Of a DNA stretch of 64,000 nucleotides, positions 9,848 to 19,353 are shown one piece after another. Positions within the stretch are counted from its first letter, which is position 1. Every line of letters begins with the position of its first letter. The position numbers and the translations under genes were made by a program. This stretch comes from Pseudoalteromonas sp. (GTDB lineage: Bacteria > Pseudomonadota > Gammaproteobacteria > Enterobacterales > Alteromonadaceae), in assembly GCF_018402495.1 (NCBI RefSeq), contig NZ_JAGYIU010000004.1, forward strand, positions 434,001 through 498,000, in the 5' to 3' direction. The notes beneath the pieces are model-generated. The model did no database searches. It saw only the letters and a list, made by a program, of their open reading frames with translations, and was not told where the DNA came from.

Positions 9848-10467
9848 TTTTAATTAACCTTTTTGGAGTGTGTTTTATTTATAAATCGGCGTATTTATCA
9901 GTACCGACAACTAGAATTATAGGATTATATCAAAATGTTAACAAGTAATACCAATCCGCAATAATGCTAAATCATTCTGAGGGGGCTAATCAGGCGCTAG
10001 CTGCGTTAAAAATTCTTCACTTAGAACAACTAAATAATAAAATTTTCTTTGCTATCGACGTGATTCCCCACTCTTAAAATAGCTCACTTAATTAAGTGAA
10101 TTGGTACAAAACAAATTAGATAAAAACAGCTGCGCGCCCAAACCTACTTTGACGTATTATTAAAAACCGCGGCTTAATTGATACTTAACGTTGGATGTAT
10201 AATTTGAATTATAAAGTCGAAGCCATTTCCCTTTAATAATTGATACATCCATCAACCACCTAAAGATACTTAAAATAATCAGACTAATTCAAAACGAAAT
10301 TATATCACTTTACAACTTTTCCTCAATCTATGAGATATGTTAAAGGTAATAAAGTTCATTAATAGTGTGAAAATTAAGCATTAATAGTACAACAATTTAG
10401 TTAGTGGTATTTAATTATGGCCATAAAGTTGTAATTCAAGCGCATATAAAAATTTTATTTCATATTT
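9848..10467. other. Intergenic region upstream of arcA
   Basis: A 620-bp gene-free stretch. It contains the inverted-repeat element at 9949-10106 and a 9-bp inverted repeat (TGGATGTAT at 10192-10200, complement at 10243-10251) with a 42-base gap. The arcA promoter must lie in the left part. The remaining AT-rich sequence up to the kinase stop codon shows no ORF or RNA that I can support. Confidence 0.55.
9949..10106. repeat. MITE-like inverted-repeat element, copy A
   Basis: About 158 bp bounded by TACCAAT on the left and ATTGGTA on the right. Internal segments (the CTGAGGGGG region, a GCGTTAAAAATT core, and TTGCTATCGAC near the right end) recur in the elements at 19453-19612 and 20449-20514. 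It contains no ORF. It lies between arcA and the orphan kinase gene. It is a candidate non-autonomous mobile or structural repeat. Confidence 0.65.
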
Positions 10468-12072
10468 TTAAAATAATGTAATAATAAATCGTGCGCCTGA
10501 TTGGTACTCAGTATCTAGCATAATTTCTCCAGCTAACGCTTGCGTTACTAAGTTATAGACTAAATGCATGCCTAAACCACTGGCTCCTTGGCCGCGTTTT
10601 GAAGTAACAAAGGGGTCAAAAATTTTCGCTCTTATATTGCTCTCAACGCCTAGGCCGTTATCGGTGTAGGTAATTTGTGTTTTTGTTTTTGTTGCCACAA
10701 TATCAATTTGCACTATATTGTCACCGCCAGCTACAAATCCGTGTAGTAGGGAGTTTAAAATTAGTTGATGGAAAACTTGCTGCAGTGGCTCTTTTTTACT
10801 TTCAACGGTTAAATCTGCTGGACAATTTATAAGAACTTTAGGGTTTTTTATTCTCAACTCTTGCCCCATAGACAATAATGTATCGTTTATGAGCTGCTGT
10901 AAGTGAACGGTGCTAGTGATTTCATCATCTTTGATCACGGCTACTTTTTTAAAGTTAGAAATGAGATCTGCCACACGGTTTAAACTACTGTAGATGAGGT
11001 CTAAGTTTTCAATACCATCGTTAGTAAATTGCTCAAATTGACTTGCAGTCAATGACTTATTTTGAAAGTTAATTTGTAGCTCCGCGAGTTTATCCCTTAG
11101 TAAAGTAGAACCGGTGATCCCAAGCCCTATAGGGGTATTTACCTCATGAGCTACACCTGCCACCATTTGCCCTAATGAAGCCATTTTTTTGTTTTCGACA
11201 ATTTGAGTTTGGTATTGATGCATTTTTTCAAGTGTAGATAACAGCTCTTTATTTGCTTCTCTGAGCGCTATGGTTCGTTGGCTTACTTTTTCTTCAAGAT
11301 TTGAGTTTAGTAGCTTAATTTCTTTTTTATCTTCTTCGTGGCGCTCTATTTGTTTTTGTGTTCGCGCTAGCATTACATTTAAGCTATTGGATAGTCGAGT
11401 TATTTCAGTTAAGTTTGTTAAAGGCGCGCGAGCGAAGTAGTTATGGTTTTTAGCTATATTTTGCAGTAACAAGCTTAAGTTTTCTATGGGGCTGGCGATC
11501 TTTTTTTGTAGTCTTAAAATAATCAAAGATATAAAAATGAGTATTAAAGCCATAATAGCAATATCGATGATAATTTTTTTAGTAATAAGCTCATTTAAAT
11601 CATCCAAGCTGCCTCTTATGTATACATAACCTAGTAACTGTTCATTATTGAGAACTGGCGTAATGTATTCAATATATTCATCGCTAACTTGCGGTTCAGT
11701 AAAGTCATTAATGCTGTCTGTTTTAATGGGGACAGGTGGCGATTTTCGGGCATTAAAACTGGTAAAAAATACCGGTTTATTGGTTTGCTCATCTAGCGCA
11801 TAAATATGTAAGTTTGTAACCGATGATACTTGTTGAAGAAGCTTTAACCGCCTTTCTTCTGCAGGTCTATTTTTATTAAGTAATGACGGCATTGCATCAA
11901 AGGCAATGATCTCTGAAACCAAAACAAGTTTACTAATGAGCTGCTTTTTTTGCTCTTGGGCACTTAGATAGGTAGAAATCGAAAGAGACAATAGCAAGCA
12001 GACGGCTGTTATAAGCATGATAGTTTTAAATAATATGCTACGAATGCTATTTTGCTCTTCAGTTTTAGGCAT
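10468..12072 (-). CDS. Orphan membrane sensor histidine kinase with HAMP domain
   Basis: The 534-residue protein has a first membrane helix (about 15-35), a periplasmic sensor region of about 130 residues of the CHASE8-like type, a second helix (about 168-188) and a HAMP linker (about 189-245). A coiled coil then leads into a kinase core with His309 in GVAHEVNTP, Asn in LILNSLLHG, and an ATP-lid with DNGLGV and SGLGMHLV. This His-box resembles DctB/NtrB-type kinases. No response regulator is adjacent (arcA is over 600 bp away and has ArcB), so the partner is unknown. The ATG at 12072 has only a weak ribosome binding site. Confidence 0.85.
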   Translation of the reverse strand: MPKTEEQNSIRSILFKTIMLITAVCLLLSLSISTYLSAQEQKKQLISKLVLVSEIIAFDAMPSLLNKNRPAEERRLKLLQQVSSVTNLHIYALDEQTNKPVFFTSFNARKSPPVPIKTDSINDFTEPQVSDEYIEYITPVLNNEQLLGYVYIRGSLDDLNELITKKIIIDIAIMALILIFISLIILRLQKKIASPIENLSLLLQNIAKNHNYFARAPLTNLTEITRLSNSLNVMLARTQKQIERHEEDKKEIKLLNSNLEEKVSQRTIALREANKELLSTLEKMHQYQTQIVENKKMASLGQMVAGVAHEVNTPIGLGITGSTLLRDKLAELQINFQNKSLTASQFEQFTNDGIENLDLIYSSLNRVADLISNFKKVAVIKDDEITSTVHLQQLINDTLLSMGQELRIKNPKVLINCPADLTVESKKEPLQQVFHQLILNSLLHGFVAGGDNIVQIDIVATKTKTQITYTDNGLGVESNIRAKIFDPFVTSKRGQGASGLGMHLVYNLVTQALAGEIMLDTEYQSGARFIITLF

Positions 12073-12255
12073 TACGAGAGGGTCATCCGTGTCAATTGTG
12101 AATGTAATAAATACTAGTTTAGCAAAAACAGGAAAAAGTGAAGCAAAAAGATTAGCTTAATTACACAATTTATTCTTAGTTAATCTACGTCATAAAGTAA
12201 ATATGCGGCTAATATACCGCATATTTATGTTTTGATAGGGGATTAATAATTAGTT

Positions 12256-13281
12256 TTAGCTACTGTATACAGCAAACTTATTATTCTTAAACACCGTTTG
12301 ATAGCTATCAAATTGGGCTTCTAAAATAGGAGGGTATTTTAAAAAGCTATTAGCAACAATAGTTAACTTACCTGTTTTAGTTAGGTGCTGTTTAGCATTA
12401 TTTAAAAACGATTCGGCCACTGTGTAGTCAGTTGCAATACCAGTATGAAATGGTGGGTTACTAATAATTAAATCAAACTTACCTGCAATGCTGTTTAAAC
12501 CATCGCTCAGTATGGCTTCACCCTTAACGTTATTAAGTTTAAGCGTTTGTGTTGTTGCATAGGCAGCAAGTGCGCTTACATCACTACATGTAAATGTGAG
12601 AGCCGGATTTTTTAGCCCTAAAAACGTAGCAATAAGCCCCGCGCCACAACCAAAATCAAGAACGTTACCGTGTTTTAAATTTGGCGCATTTTCTAGTAGC
12701 ATTTTAGTGCCGGCATCAAGGGCGCCATGGTTAAACACGCCAGGAATACTGATTGCTGTAAACTCAATATCACTTACGTTTACCACAAACTCTTTGTGGT
12801 AAGTACTAATATCAAATGTTGAATTAAGGGTTATTTCTGAAAATGAATATAAAACGCAGTGTTTTGCAGAGTCAATTTTATTACTAAACGCCGTTTTACC
12901 GGCGAGTTGCTTTTCAATTGATTTTACACCGCTTTTGTTTTCGCCAACGACTAGCAGCTCAGCTTCTTTGCTTATCACTGCACGTATGTTGTCTAATGCC
13001 ATTAATAGCTCGGGCTTAGATTTGGGGTAATAAAGAATCACTAAATCATATTCACCGGCGTTAATCGTGTGATTAACTTCGACATTAATACCCGATATGT
13101 TTTTAGCAAATTCACCATTTGCATGGTTATAGCTAAAAGCCGTTATTTTACTTTGTGGGTTGAGCGTTATTAGCTCATTTAAAAAGCCATCTTGAACAAA
13201 GTTGACCACCAATATTGATTTACCTTTTAGCTCCTCGCTGTTGCGAAGTAATAATAGGCTCGGATTGGTTAATACGCTCAT
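12256..13281 (-). CDS. rsmC: 16S rRNA (guanine1207-N2)-methyltransferase
   Basis: Methylates G1207 of 16S rRNA in the 30S subunit. The 341 residues form the RsmC tandem: a degenerate N-terminal methyltransferase-like domain and an active C-terminal Rossmann domain with the SAM motif DFGCGAG (about 208-214) and the catalytic motif SNPPFH (about residue 275), which marks amino-group methyltransferases. Length is close to the 343 residues of E. coli RsmC. It lies downstream of trmB on the same strand, 36 bp from its stop, so the two RNA methyltransferases may be co-transcribed. Confidence 0.93.
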   Translation of the reverse strand: MSVLTNPSLLLLRNSEELKGKSILVVNFVQDGFLNELITLNPQSKITAFSYNHANGEFAKNISGINVEVNHTINAGEYDLVILYYPKSKPELLMALDNIRAVISKEAELLVVGENKSGVKSIEKQLAGKTAFSNKIDSAKHCVLYSFSEITLNSTFDISTYHKEFVVNVSDIEFTAISIPGVFNHGALDAGTKMLLENAPNLKHGNVLDFGCGAGLIATFLGLKNPALTFTCSDVSALAAYATTQTLKLNNVKGEAILSDGLNSIAGKFDLIISNPPFHTGIATDYTVAESFLNNAKQHLTKTGKLTIVANSFLKYPPILEAQFDSYQTVFKNNKFAVYSS

Positions 13282-13317
13282 AAATGGCTTTACCTTACTT
13301 GATTATTTAATTAACGG

Positions 13318-14043
13318 TTATTTAGTACGTTCGAACATTAAATCCCATACGCCATGGCCTAAACGATGGCCACGTTGTTCAAACTTAGTCAGCGGACGTA
13401 AATCAGGACGAGGTACATAGTCGTTAGTCTCTGATTGGTTTTTGTAGCCAGGTGCTGCTTGCATTACTTCAAGCATATGCTCTGCATAGTTTTCCCAATC
13501 GGTTGCCATATGAAAAACGCCGCCAATTTTTAATTTAGAACGTAGTTTTTCTGCAAATTCAGTTTGTACAATACGGCGCTTATGGTGACGCTTTTTGTGC
13601 CATGGATCAGGGAAGAACAACTGTAAGGTCGATAAGCTTTCATCACTTATACAATCAGCAAGGACTTCAACGGCATCGTGTTCAAATACACGAAGATTAG
13701 TAACGCCTGCTTCGTCGGCATCCATTAAACACGCGCCAACGCCTGGGCGATGTACTTCTATACCGATAAAGTTAAGATGTGGTGCGTTTTTTGCCATTTC
13801 AACCAATGACTTGCCCATACCAAAGCCAATTTCTAACACTACATCATTGTCATTGCCAAATACTGCGTTTAAATCAAGCAGGCCGTTTTTATGCTCAAGC
13901 CCCATTGTTGGCCAGCATTTTTCGATTGCAGCGGCTTGGCCTTTGGTTAATCGGCCTTCGCGTTTTACAAAACTACGAATAGTGCGGATATACTTACCTT
14001 CTTGCTTAGCTTGCTCAAGGTTGTTGTTACTTGATTCACTCAT
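13318..14043 (-). CDS. trmB: tRNA (guanine46-N7)-methyltransferase
   Basis: Makes m7G46 in the variable loop of tRNAs. The frame is open to 14148, but the start at 14043 gives the normal 241 residues beginning MSESSNN; the extra upstream residues look non-coding. The SAM-binding segment is [15 protein letters not shown] and the catalytic/tRNA-binding motif is [15 protein letters not shown]. It is divergent from mutY, as in E. coli where yggH, mutY and yggX are neighbours. The identification is firm. Confidence 0.95.
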   Translation of the reverse strand: MSESSNNNLEQAKQEGKYIRTIRSFVKREGRLTKGQAAAIEKCWPTMGLEHKNGLLDLNAVFGNDNDVVLEIGFGMGKSLVEMAKNAPHLNFIGIEVHRPGVGACLMDADEAGVTNLRVFEHDAVEVLADCISDESLSTLQLFFPDPWHKKRHHKRRIVQTEFAEKLRSKLKIGGVFHMATDWENYAEHMLEVMQAAPGYKNQSETNDYVPRPDLRPLTKFEQRGHRLGHGVWDLMFERTK

Positions 14044-14193
14044 ATTATTGGCCTGACAAAACAATGTGTTTAAAAATGGTTGCGTATTATCCCTGACCCG
14101 CGAGGGGTTGACAAGCTCTAGGGCGTTATAGCTTGATCTTTTCAACAACTACAATAGACTGAGCCGCCATTAAGCATTAGTAAAAAAGTAAAT

Positions 14194-15255
14194 ATGTTGG
14201 ATTTAAAAAAGCAGCAGTCTGATTGGTTTTCTAACCAAGTAGTTGATTGGTATCATCTCCATGGCCGCAAAACATTGCCATGGCAATTAGCTAAAACACC
14301 TTATAAAGTATGGGTGTCTGAGGTGATGCTGCAGCAAACCCAAGTTGTGACTGTTATTCCTTATTTCGAAAAGTTTATGCAAAGCTTTCCCGATATTATT
14401 GCTTTAGCAAATGCTGATGAAGATCAGGTTCTGCATCACTGGACTGGTCTAGGTTACTATGCACGCGCGCGCAACTTACATAAAACGGCCAAGATAGTGC
14501 GAGATACATATCAAGGCCAGTTTCCCAGCACACTTGAAGAGGTGATGGATTTACCCGGAATAGGGCGCTCTACTGCCGGTGCTGTTTTATCTTTATCTTT
14601 GGGGCAGCATCATCCTATTCTTGATGGTAATGTAAAAAGAGTGCTTGCGCGATTTTTCATGGTTGAAGGTTGGTATGGCGTCAAAAAGGTAGAAAATCAG
14701 CTGTGGCATTTAAGTGAACAACTCACCCCTAAAAATAATGTGACTGAGTTTAATCAAGCTATGATGGATTTAGGGGCAAGCCTTTGTTCACGAAGTCGTT
14801 TTGACTGTGAAGCATGCCCGTTAAAAACACAATGTGGTGCTTTTAATGCGGGTAAGGTTAAAGAGTTCCCACATTCTAAACCTAAAAAAGCAGTGCCTAA
14901 AAAAAGTTGTCATCAGTTAATTATTAAACATAACGACAAAGTACTTATGGAAAAACGCCCAAGTAGTGGCATTTGGGGGGGATTATTTGGTTTTTTTGAA
15001 TTTAATGAGCACAGTGAGCTCGATACTTTTTTAGCACAGCAAGGGCTAAAAAGTGAGCTTGAGATATTAGCGCCTTTTAGCCATGTGTTCTCACATTTTG
15101 AGCTAACCATAAACCCACATGTGCTCAATGTTCAGCAAATCCCTGATGTGGTGAACGACAAGCAATTAATATGGTATCCACTTGATCAATCAATAGAGGT
15201 GGGTTTAGCTGCACCGACTAAAAAGTTGGTTAAACAAATGAGCCCAATAGGTTAA
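14194..15255 (+). CDS. mutY: A/G-specific adenine DNA glycosylase MutY
   Basis: Removes adenine mispaired with 8-oxoguanine, preventing G-to-T changes. The 353 residues include an endonuclease III-like domain with Glu43, a helix-hairpin-helix ([12 protein letters not shown], about 120-131) and catalytic Asp144. A [4Fe-4S] cluster loop has Cys198, Cys205, Cys208 and Cys214 (C-X6-C-X2-C-X5-C). A C-terminal MutT-like domain recognises 8-oxoG. It is first in a likely operon with yggX (33 bp gap). The ribosome binding site is weak, but the start agrees with homologues. Confidence 0.95.
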   Translation: MLDLKKQQSDWFSNQVVDWYHLHGRKTLPWQLAKTPYKVWVSEVMLQQTQVVTVIPYFEKFMQSFPDIIALANADEDQVLHHWTGLGYYARARNLHKTAKIVRDTYQGQFPSTLEEVMDLPGIGRSTAGAVLSLSLGQHHPILDGNVKRVLARFFMVEGWYGVKKVENQLWHLSEQLTPKNNVTEFNQAMMDLGASLCSRSRFDCEACPLKTQCGAFNAGKVKEFPHSKPKKAVPKKSCHQLIIKHNDKVLMEKRPSSGIWGGLFGFFEFNEHSELDTFLAQQGLKSELEILAPFSHVFSHFELTINPHVLNVQQIPDVVNDKQLIWYPLDQSIEVGLAAPTKKLVKQMSPIG

Positions 15256-15288
15256 ACTAGCAGCATTTAGCGTTAGAGAGAATAAATC

Positions 15289-15561
15289 ATGGCACGTACT
15301 GTATTTTGTCAAAAGTTACAAAAAGAAGCTGAAGGCCTTGGATTTCAACTTTATCCTGGGGAAATTGGCGAAAAGATTTTTAATAATATATCTAAAGAAG
15401 CATGGGGACAGTGGCAGCATAAACAAACGATGCTGATCAACGAAAAGCATTTAAATATGATGGACCCAGAACATCGTACCTTTTTAGAAGAGCAAATGGT
15501 TGGCTTTTTATTTGAAGGAAAAGAGGTTGAGATTGAAGGCTATAAGCCAGTAGAAAAATAA
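15289..15561 (+). CDS. yggX: Fe(2+)-trafficking protein YggX
   Basis: Small cytosolic protein tied to protection of Fe-S clusters from oxidants. The 90 residues begin [16 protein letters not shown], with the conserved Cys7 after the VF pair, and continue through GEIGEKIF and the EQMVGFLF segment, as in the family. Pairing with mutY, an Fe-S enzyme acting on oxidised DNA, is conserved in gammaproteobacteria. GAGAG precedes the ATG. An intrinsic terminator follows the stop. Confidence 0.95.
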   Translation: MARTVFCQKLQKEAEGLGFQLYPGEIGEKIFNNISKEAWGQWQHKQTMLINEKHLNMMDPEHRTFLEEQMVGFLFEGKEVEIEGYKPVEK

Positions 15562-15566
15562 TCGTT

Positions 15567-15593
15567 AAAAAAGGGCTATAAAAGCCCTTTTTT
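15567..15593. terminator. Intrinsic terminator between yggX and the hybrid kinase gene
   Basis: Eleven-base arms (AAAAAAGGGCT and complement) with a five-base A-rich loop and a T-run on each strand. It can end both the mutY-yggX transcript and the convergent kinase transcript. Confidence 0.88.
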
Positions 15594-15625
15594 GTTGTGT
15601 ATATCTATAAACAGTTTAGTTAAAT

Positions 15626-18406
15626 CTAGTCATCTTGTTGAGCGTGGTTTGTAATTTGTTCTTTTAAAAATTGTGCTGCTCTTGAGTATTCAATTTCGAG
15701 CTCATCTCTCATCTCAATTAACTCATCGGCATTAATTTCATCAGCCTTACACTTATCCTCAAATGACTGCGCTAAATCAGCAACAATATTAGCCCCGACA
15801 GTTTTCGATATAGATTTCAATTGATGGCAGGCAGCTAAAATCTCACTTTGACTCTTTTGTAGTACCGCAAAGTTAATTGATTTGATTTGCTCTTGGCTTT
15901 GCTCTAAATACATTTTAAAGAAGCGAATTTTTTTATCATCATCGCCATTTATATATTTGTTGGCAGACTCCATGTTAATAGGCATGACTGGCTTTTCAGC
16001 TGAGCTAATTTGTTTTGGCTGTTTACTGTCTAAATTACTCCATTGATTTAATATGTCTTCAAGTGCATTTAACTCAATCGGTTTAGTAATAAAGTCATTA
16101 ATTCCAACAGCTAAACAGCGCTCTCGTTCACCTTTTAAAGCATTGGCAGTCACTGCAATAATATAGGGCTGAGCGTCGATTGATTCGAGTAATGAGGCTT
16201 CTTCTCGAATCTTTTCAACCATATCGTAGCCAGACATTTTCGGCATATGTAAATCGGTTAGAATAAGTGAGTAACTATTTTTACGCCACATCTCTATGCC
16301 TTCTTCACCGTTATTCGCCACTTCTACACTATACCCTAGTATGTGTAATTGCTCGGTAAGTACTTCTTGATTTAATAAATTATCTTCTACAAGTAATACA
16401 AGCCTATTTGCGGCGAGTGCTTCTTCTGAATTTAGGAAATGATTTATACTTTTAGTTTTTTTAATTTGCTTAGGTTTATGCAGTCCCGCCGCAACCAAAA
16501 TTGAAAGCATAAAGTTAGATTTACACAGTGGTGAAGCATTAATATAAAAAATATTTTCATGATTAATAACGGCTTCATCTAGCTTACTTAATACCACCAT
16601 TTGCTGATTATTATCTTCTAGTGAGTAAAGTAAACTTCTTAGCAAGGTGCTAATACTGCTCATGTCGTCAATACCATCAACAACCCAAATAATATCCTTT
16701 GTGTCTTGATGAGCTTCTATATCATTTGGCTCATAGGCATAGGTTATTTTAGCCCCCATAAATGACAAGTAACGATAAATTACCTTGCCGCGTTCAGCAT
16801 TGTCACTAACAACAACAACATGTTTGCCATTGAGTGTATTTTTATGAGCAAATTCAGTTTTACCTGCCGTTGAAAAAGGCAGTTCAACGGTAAACTCACT
16901 ACCAATCCCCTCATGGCTTGTAACATTTATATTACCAAGCATTAGCTCGGTTAAGCTTTTACAAATTGAAAGCCCAAGCCCTGTACCACCAAATTCTCGA
17001 GTGATTGAGCTTTCAGCTTGAGTAAAGGGGTTAAATATTTTTCTTAATTGAGACTGGCTCATTCCTTTACCATTATCACTTACACAAAAGCGTAAAGTAA
17101 AATGATCGGCTGTATTATGTGCTACTTCAACCGATATTTTCACTCTTCCTTGGGTAGAAGTATTGGTACTAGTAAATTTAATGGCATTGCTGCATAAGTT
17201 ATATAATACCTGGCGAACTCTGACTGAGTCACCCATAAGGTTATTAGGAATATCAGGGGCGATTGACAAATCTAGCTCTAGGTGTCGGTTTTTTGCAACC
17301 GACGATAATACCTTTACTACTTCTTCTAATGTATCTGAGACAGAAAATGGAACAGGGTCTATGTTTAACTTTCCTGCTTCGATTTTAGAAAAGTCTAAGA
17401 TATCGTCTAGAATACTTAGTAGCGAAAATGCGGATTCACGAATAATTGTACTTAAACGTTGCTGTGCACCATCAAGCTCTGTTTGGCGAAGTAAATCAAT
17501 GGTGCCAATTACGCCATTCATCGGTGTTCTTATTTCATGACTCATGATAGCTAAAAAGGTAGTTTTAGCATCACTTGCTTTTAACGCTTTTTGGGTTTGT
17601 TTTTCTAATTCAAATGTACGGTTTTGTACTTCGGTTTCTAGGCTTGTTTGTAATTTTTTTAATTCTTTTTTTGCTGCTTGATCATTGTCTATCATCACAT
17701 TAATGCTTTTTAGTAATGCATTAACTTGTTCAGCTACAGGCTTTAAACCACACCCTAGATGCTCATCGATGGTACTTTGAAAATCATTATTTTCGGTGAT
17801 CGTTTTAAGATCTTGTATTAATAGATCTGTATTGTTACGTAATCGCTTTTTTATGTATTTATTAAACATAAATGCAAGGACAATAAGTGTAACAAGACTA
17901 ATAACAGCCATGATGTAAGCATCTGAAATTGAACTATGTTTGGATAAAGCTATGGTTGGTTGCTTCCGTTTAATTATTAATTCAGCAATTACTTGACCAT
18001 TTAGTGTAATAACCCGATGAAGTGTATTTCGTTCTTTTATATGTTTATTCATTGCTAAAGGGGCTATGGCATTATTGTTATTGTTATAGACTAGGGACGC
18101 TTTACTATTTTCGTCAAAACGATGAAGTGTGAATGCATAATCGTCATTTAATAAGGTAGCAATATCGAAAAGTTTCTTAACTTTGTGCTGTCCATATATT
18201 GTTAAAGCATCAATAATTGGTTGTTCAAGTTGAAATGCCAGTTCTTTAATTAAAGTTGCTGAAGTTAGTTCATTTTTTTGGGTGGTACTTTTAAAATAAA
18301 ATGAGAAACTTGTCACAAATAATGTTGCAATTATTATATTGCTAATTAAAAACAAAGGAAGCAAACCTTTAATTATTGAGGAAAATTTATTCTGCATGAA
18401 TTTCAC
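15626..18406 (-). CDS. BarA-like hybrid histidine kinase
   Basis: Membrane sensor with a full phosphorelay. Domain order is membrane helix, periplasmic region of about 115 residues, second helix, coiled-coil/HAMP-like segment, kinase core (His290 in SHEIRTPMNG, counted from this start), ATPase domain, a degenerate first receiver, a canonical second receiver (Asp in LILTDLHMPKMSG), and an HPt domain (His in AACHQLKSISK). This is BarA/ArcB-type architecture. I chose GTG at 18406 because AGGA lies five bases upstream; TTG at 18442 and ATG at 18397 are alternatives. No cognate regulator is adjacent; signalling to a UvrY-type regulator elsewhere would be speculation. Confidence 0.85.
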   Translation of the reverse strand: MKFMQNKFSSIIKGLLPLFLISNIIIATLFVTSFSFYFKSTTQKNELTSATLIKELAFQLEQPIIDALTIYGQHKVKKLFDIATLLNDDYAFTLHRFDENSKASLVYNNNNNAIAPLAMNKHIKERNTLHRVITLNGQVIAELIIKRKQPTIALSKHSSISDAYIMAVISLVTLIVLAFMFNKYIKKRLRNNTDLLIQDLKTITENNDFQSTIDEHLGCGLKPVAEQVNALLKSINVMIDNDQAAKKELKKLQTSLETEVQNRTFELEKQTQKALKASDAKTTFLAIMSHEIRTPMNGVIGTIDLLRQTELDGAQQRLSTIIRESAFSLLSILDDILDFSKIEAGKLNIDPVPFSVSDTLEEVVKVLSSVAKNRHLELDLSIAPDIPNNLMGDSVRVRQVLYNLCSNAIKFTSTNTSTQGRVKISVEVAHNTADHFTLRFCVSDNGKGMSQSQLRKIFNPFTQAESSITREFGGTGLGLSICKSLTELMLGNINVTSHEGIGSEFTVELPFSTAGKTEFAHKNTLNGKHVVVVSDNAERGKVIYRYLSFMGAKITYAYEPNDIEAHQDTKDIIWVVDGIDDMSSISTLLRSLLYSLEDNNQQMVVLSKLDEAVINHENIFYINASPLCKSNFMLSILVAAGLHKPKQIKKTKSINHFLNSEEALAANRLVLLVEDNLLNQEVLTEQLHILGYSVEVANNGEEGIEMWRKNSYSLILTDLHMPKMSGYDMVEKIREEASLLESIDAQPYIIAVTANALKGERERCLAVGINDFITKPIELNALEDILNQWSNLDSKQPKQISSAEKPVMPINMESANKYINGDDDKKIRFFKMYLEQSQEQIKSINFAVLQKSQSEILAACHQLKSISKTVGANIVADLAQSFEDKCKADEINADELIEMRDELEIEYSRAAQFLKEQITNHAQQDD

Positions 18407-18586
18407 TGTCGTCCTATTATTAAAACGGTAAGCCTTTACCAAAAGTTATAAACTAATCGTAACAGCTAAAAAAAATAATTCACTACGTTTTTTTAGCTTT
18501 ATTGCTTGATAAATAAACTGCATTGGTGAAAATAACTTTGAGTTGTTTGAAAACCGCTCAAACGGTTATAAAGAATAAAAAAAAAG

Positions 18587-18615
18587 TTGACTTGTAAGGT
18601 CAAAACTCGTTTAAT
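18587..18615 (+). promoter_or_regulatory. Probable sigma-70 promoter of the tRNA-Phe/Thr cluster
   Basis: TTGACT (18587-18592) and TTTAAT (18610-18615) are separated by 17 bases and followed by a GC-rich discriminator, typical of stable-RNA promoters under stringent control. The first tRNA begins about 88 bases downstream of the -10. Confidence 0.6.
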
Positions 18616-18703
18616 ACGCCGCACGCCCAGATAGCCAGACAGTAGAGCTAAGTGGGAGCTTCATTGGAAATCTGTTAAGATTTTTAATTAGCACTGTTTA
18701 AGT

Positions 18704-18779
18704 GCCTCGATAGCTCAGTTGGTAGAGCAGAGGATTGAAAATCCTCGTGTCCCTGGTTCGATTCCGGGTCGAGGCACCA
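18704..18779 (+). tRNA. tRNA-Phe (GAA), copy 1
   Basis: Full cloverleaf of 76 nt including encoded CCA. The acceptor arms are GCCTCGA and TCGAGGC, the anticodon loop carries GAA in ATTGAAAAT, and the T-loop is TTCGATT. It is identical in sequence to the copy at 19123-19198. It is first in a cluster with tRNA-Thr. Confidence 0.97.
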
Positions 18780-18851
18780 TTATTAAAGTAATGGTGTTTT
18801 AAATCATAAGATTAAACATTGTTACACGTGCCATAGCACACAGTTTAGTGT

Positions 18852-18927
<76 letters not shown>

Positions 18928-18950
18928 TTTATAATGTAACTAGATAAAGA

Positions 18951-19004
18951 AACTGTAATCAGTAGTCTGTTTAAGTTACCCGTCGACTCGGTTAGTCGGC
19001 ACCA
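18951..19004 (+). pseudogene. Decayed tRNA-Thr 3' half, copy 1
   Basis: Repeats the tRNA-Thr 3' half from the anticodon arm (TGTAATCAGTAG) to the acceptor end and CCA, about 77 bp downstream of the original. The T-arm has lost a T and the D-arm is absent, so it cannot fold as a tRNA. The spacer after it (starting TTTATAATGTAACTAG) is also duplicated. Confidence 0.75.
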
Positions 19005-19027
19005 TTTATAATGTAACTAGAAAAAGA

Positions 19028-19083
19028 AACTATAATCAGTAGTCTATATTCAAGTTACCCGTCGACTCGGTTAGTCGGCACCA
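19028..19083 (+). pseudogene. Decayed tRNA-Thr 3' half, copy 2
   Basis: Second tandem copy of the same 3'-half unit, about 79 bp after copy 1, with a further change in the anticodon segment (ATAATCAGTAG). It shares the T-arm deletion of copy 1, so copy 2 probably arose from copy 1 or the reverse. It ends in an intact acceptor strand plus CCA. Confidence 0.75.
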
Positions 19084-19122
19084 TTTATTTAAATAGTTAA
19101 TTTAACTATTGCACTGTTTAGT

Positions 19123-19198
19123 GCCTCGATAGCTCAGTTGGTAGAGCAGAGGATTGAAAATCCTCGTGTCCCTGGTTCGATTCCGGGTCGAGGCACCA
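19123..19198 (+). tRNA. tRNA-Phe (GAA), copy 2
   Basis: 76 nt, identical to the copy at 18704-18779. The short sequence just upstream (GCACTGTTTA) is shared with copy 1, so the unit was duplicated together with flanking DNA. It is followed by a terminator and then by a second copy of its own 3' end and terminator. Confidence 0.97.
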
Positions 19199-19205
19199 TT
19201 TATAC

Positions 19206-19230
19206 AAAGCCTCGCTCGTGCGGGGCTTTT
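19206..19230 (+). terminator. Intrinsic terminator of the tRNA cluster
   Basis: AAAGCCTCGC/GCGGGGCTTT stem with loop TCGT followed by a T-run, eight bases after the CCA of tRNA-Phe copy 2. The same terminator, with one loop change, recurs 172 bp downstream. Confidence 0.85.
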
Positions 19231-19283
19231 TTGTTTTTGAATTTGGCTGGACTGTTGTTCGGCATCAAACTTCGTTCGATTAT

Positions 19284-19352
19284 AAAATACATCCTTGTAT
19301 TTTCCCCTTCGGGCCATCTTTTAGATGTTAAAAATTGTTCCTGACAATTTTT
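19284..19352 (+). repeat. Row of four short hairpins between the two tRNA-Phe 3' ends
   Basis: Consecutive inverted repeats: AAAATACA/TGTATTTT (19284-19303), CCC/GGG with a CTTC loop (19304-19313), CATCT/AGATG (19315-19327), and AAAAATTGT/ACAATTTTT (19330-19352). Loops are 3-5 bases. They fill most of the segment between the first terminator and the duplicated tRNA 3' end. Role unknown. Confidence 0.6.
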
Positions 19353-19353
19353 T

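Noticed and set aside
10192..10251. 9-bp inverted repeat as an RNA gene or terminator
   Set aside because: 42-base loop and no T-run; too weak to claim.
13595..14056. Plus-strand ORF of 153 codons over trmB
   Set aside because: Shadow of trmB with Ser/Arg-rich low-quality translation.
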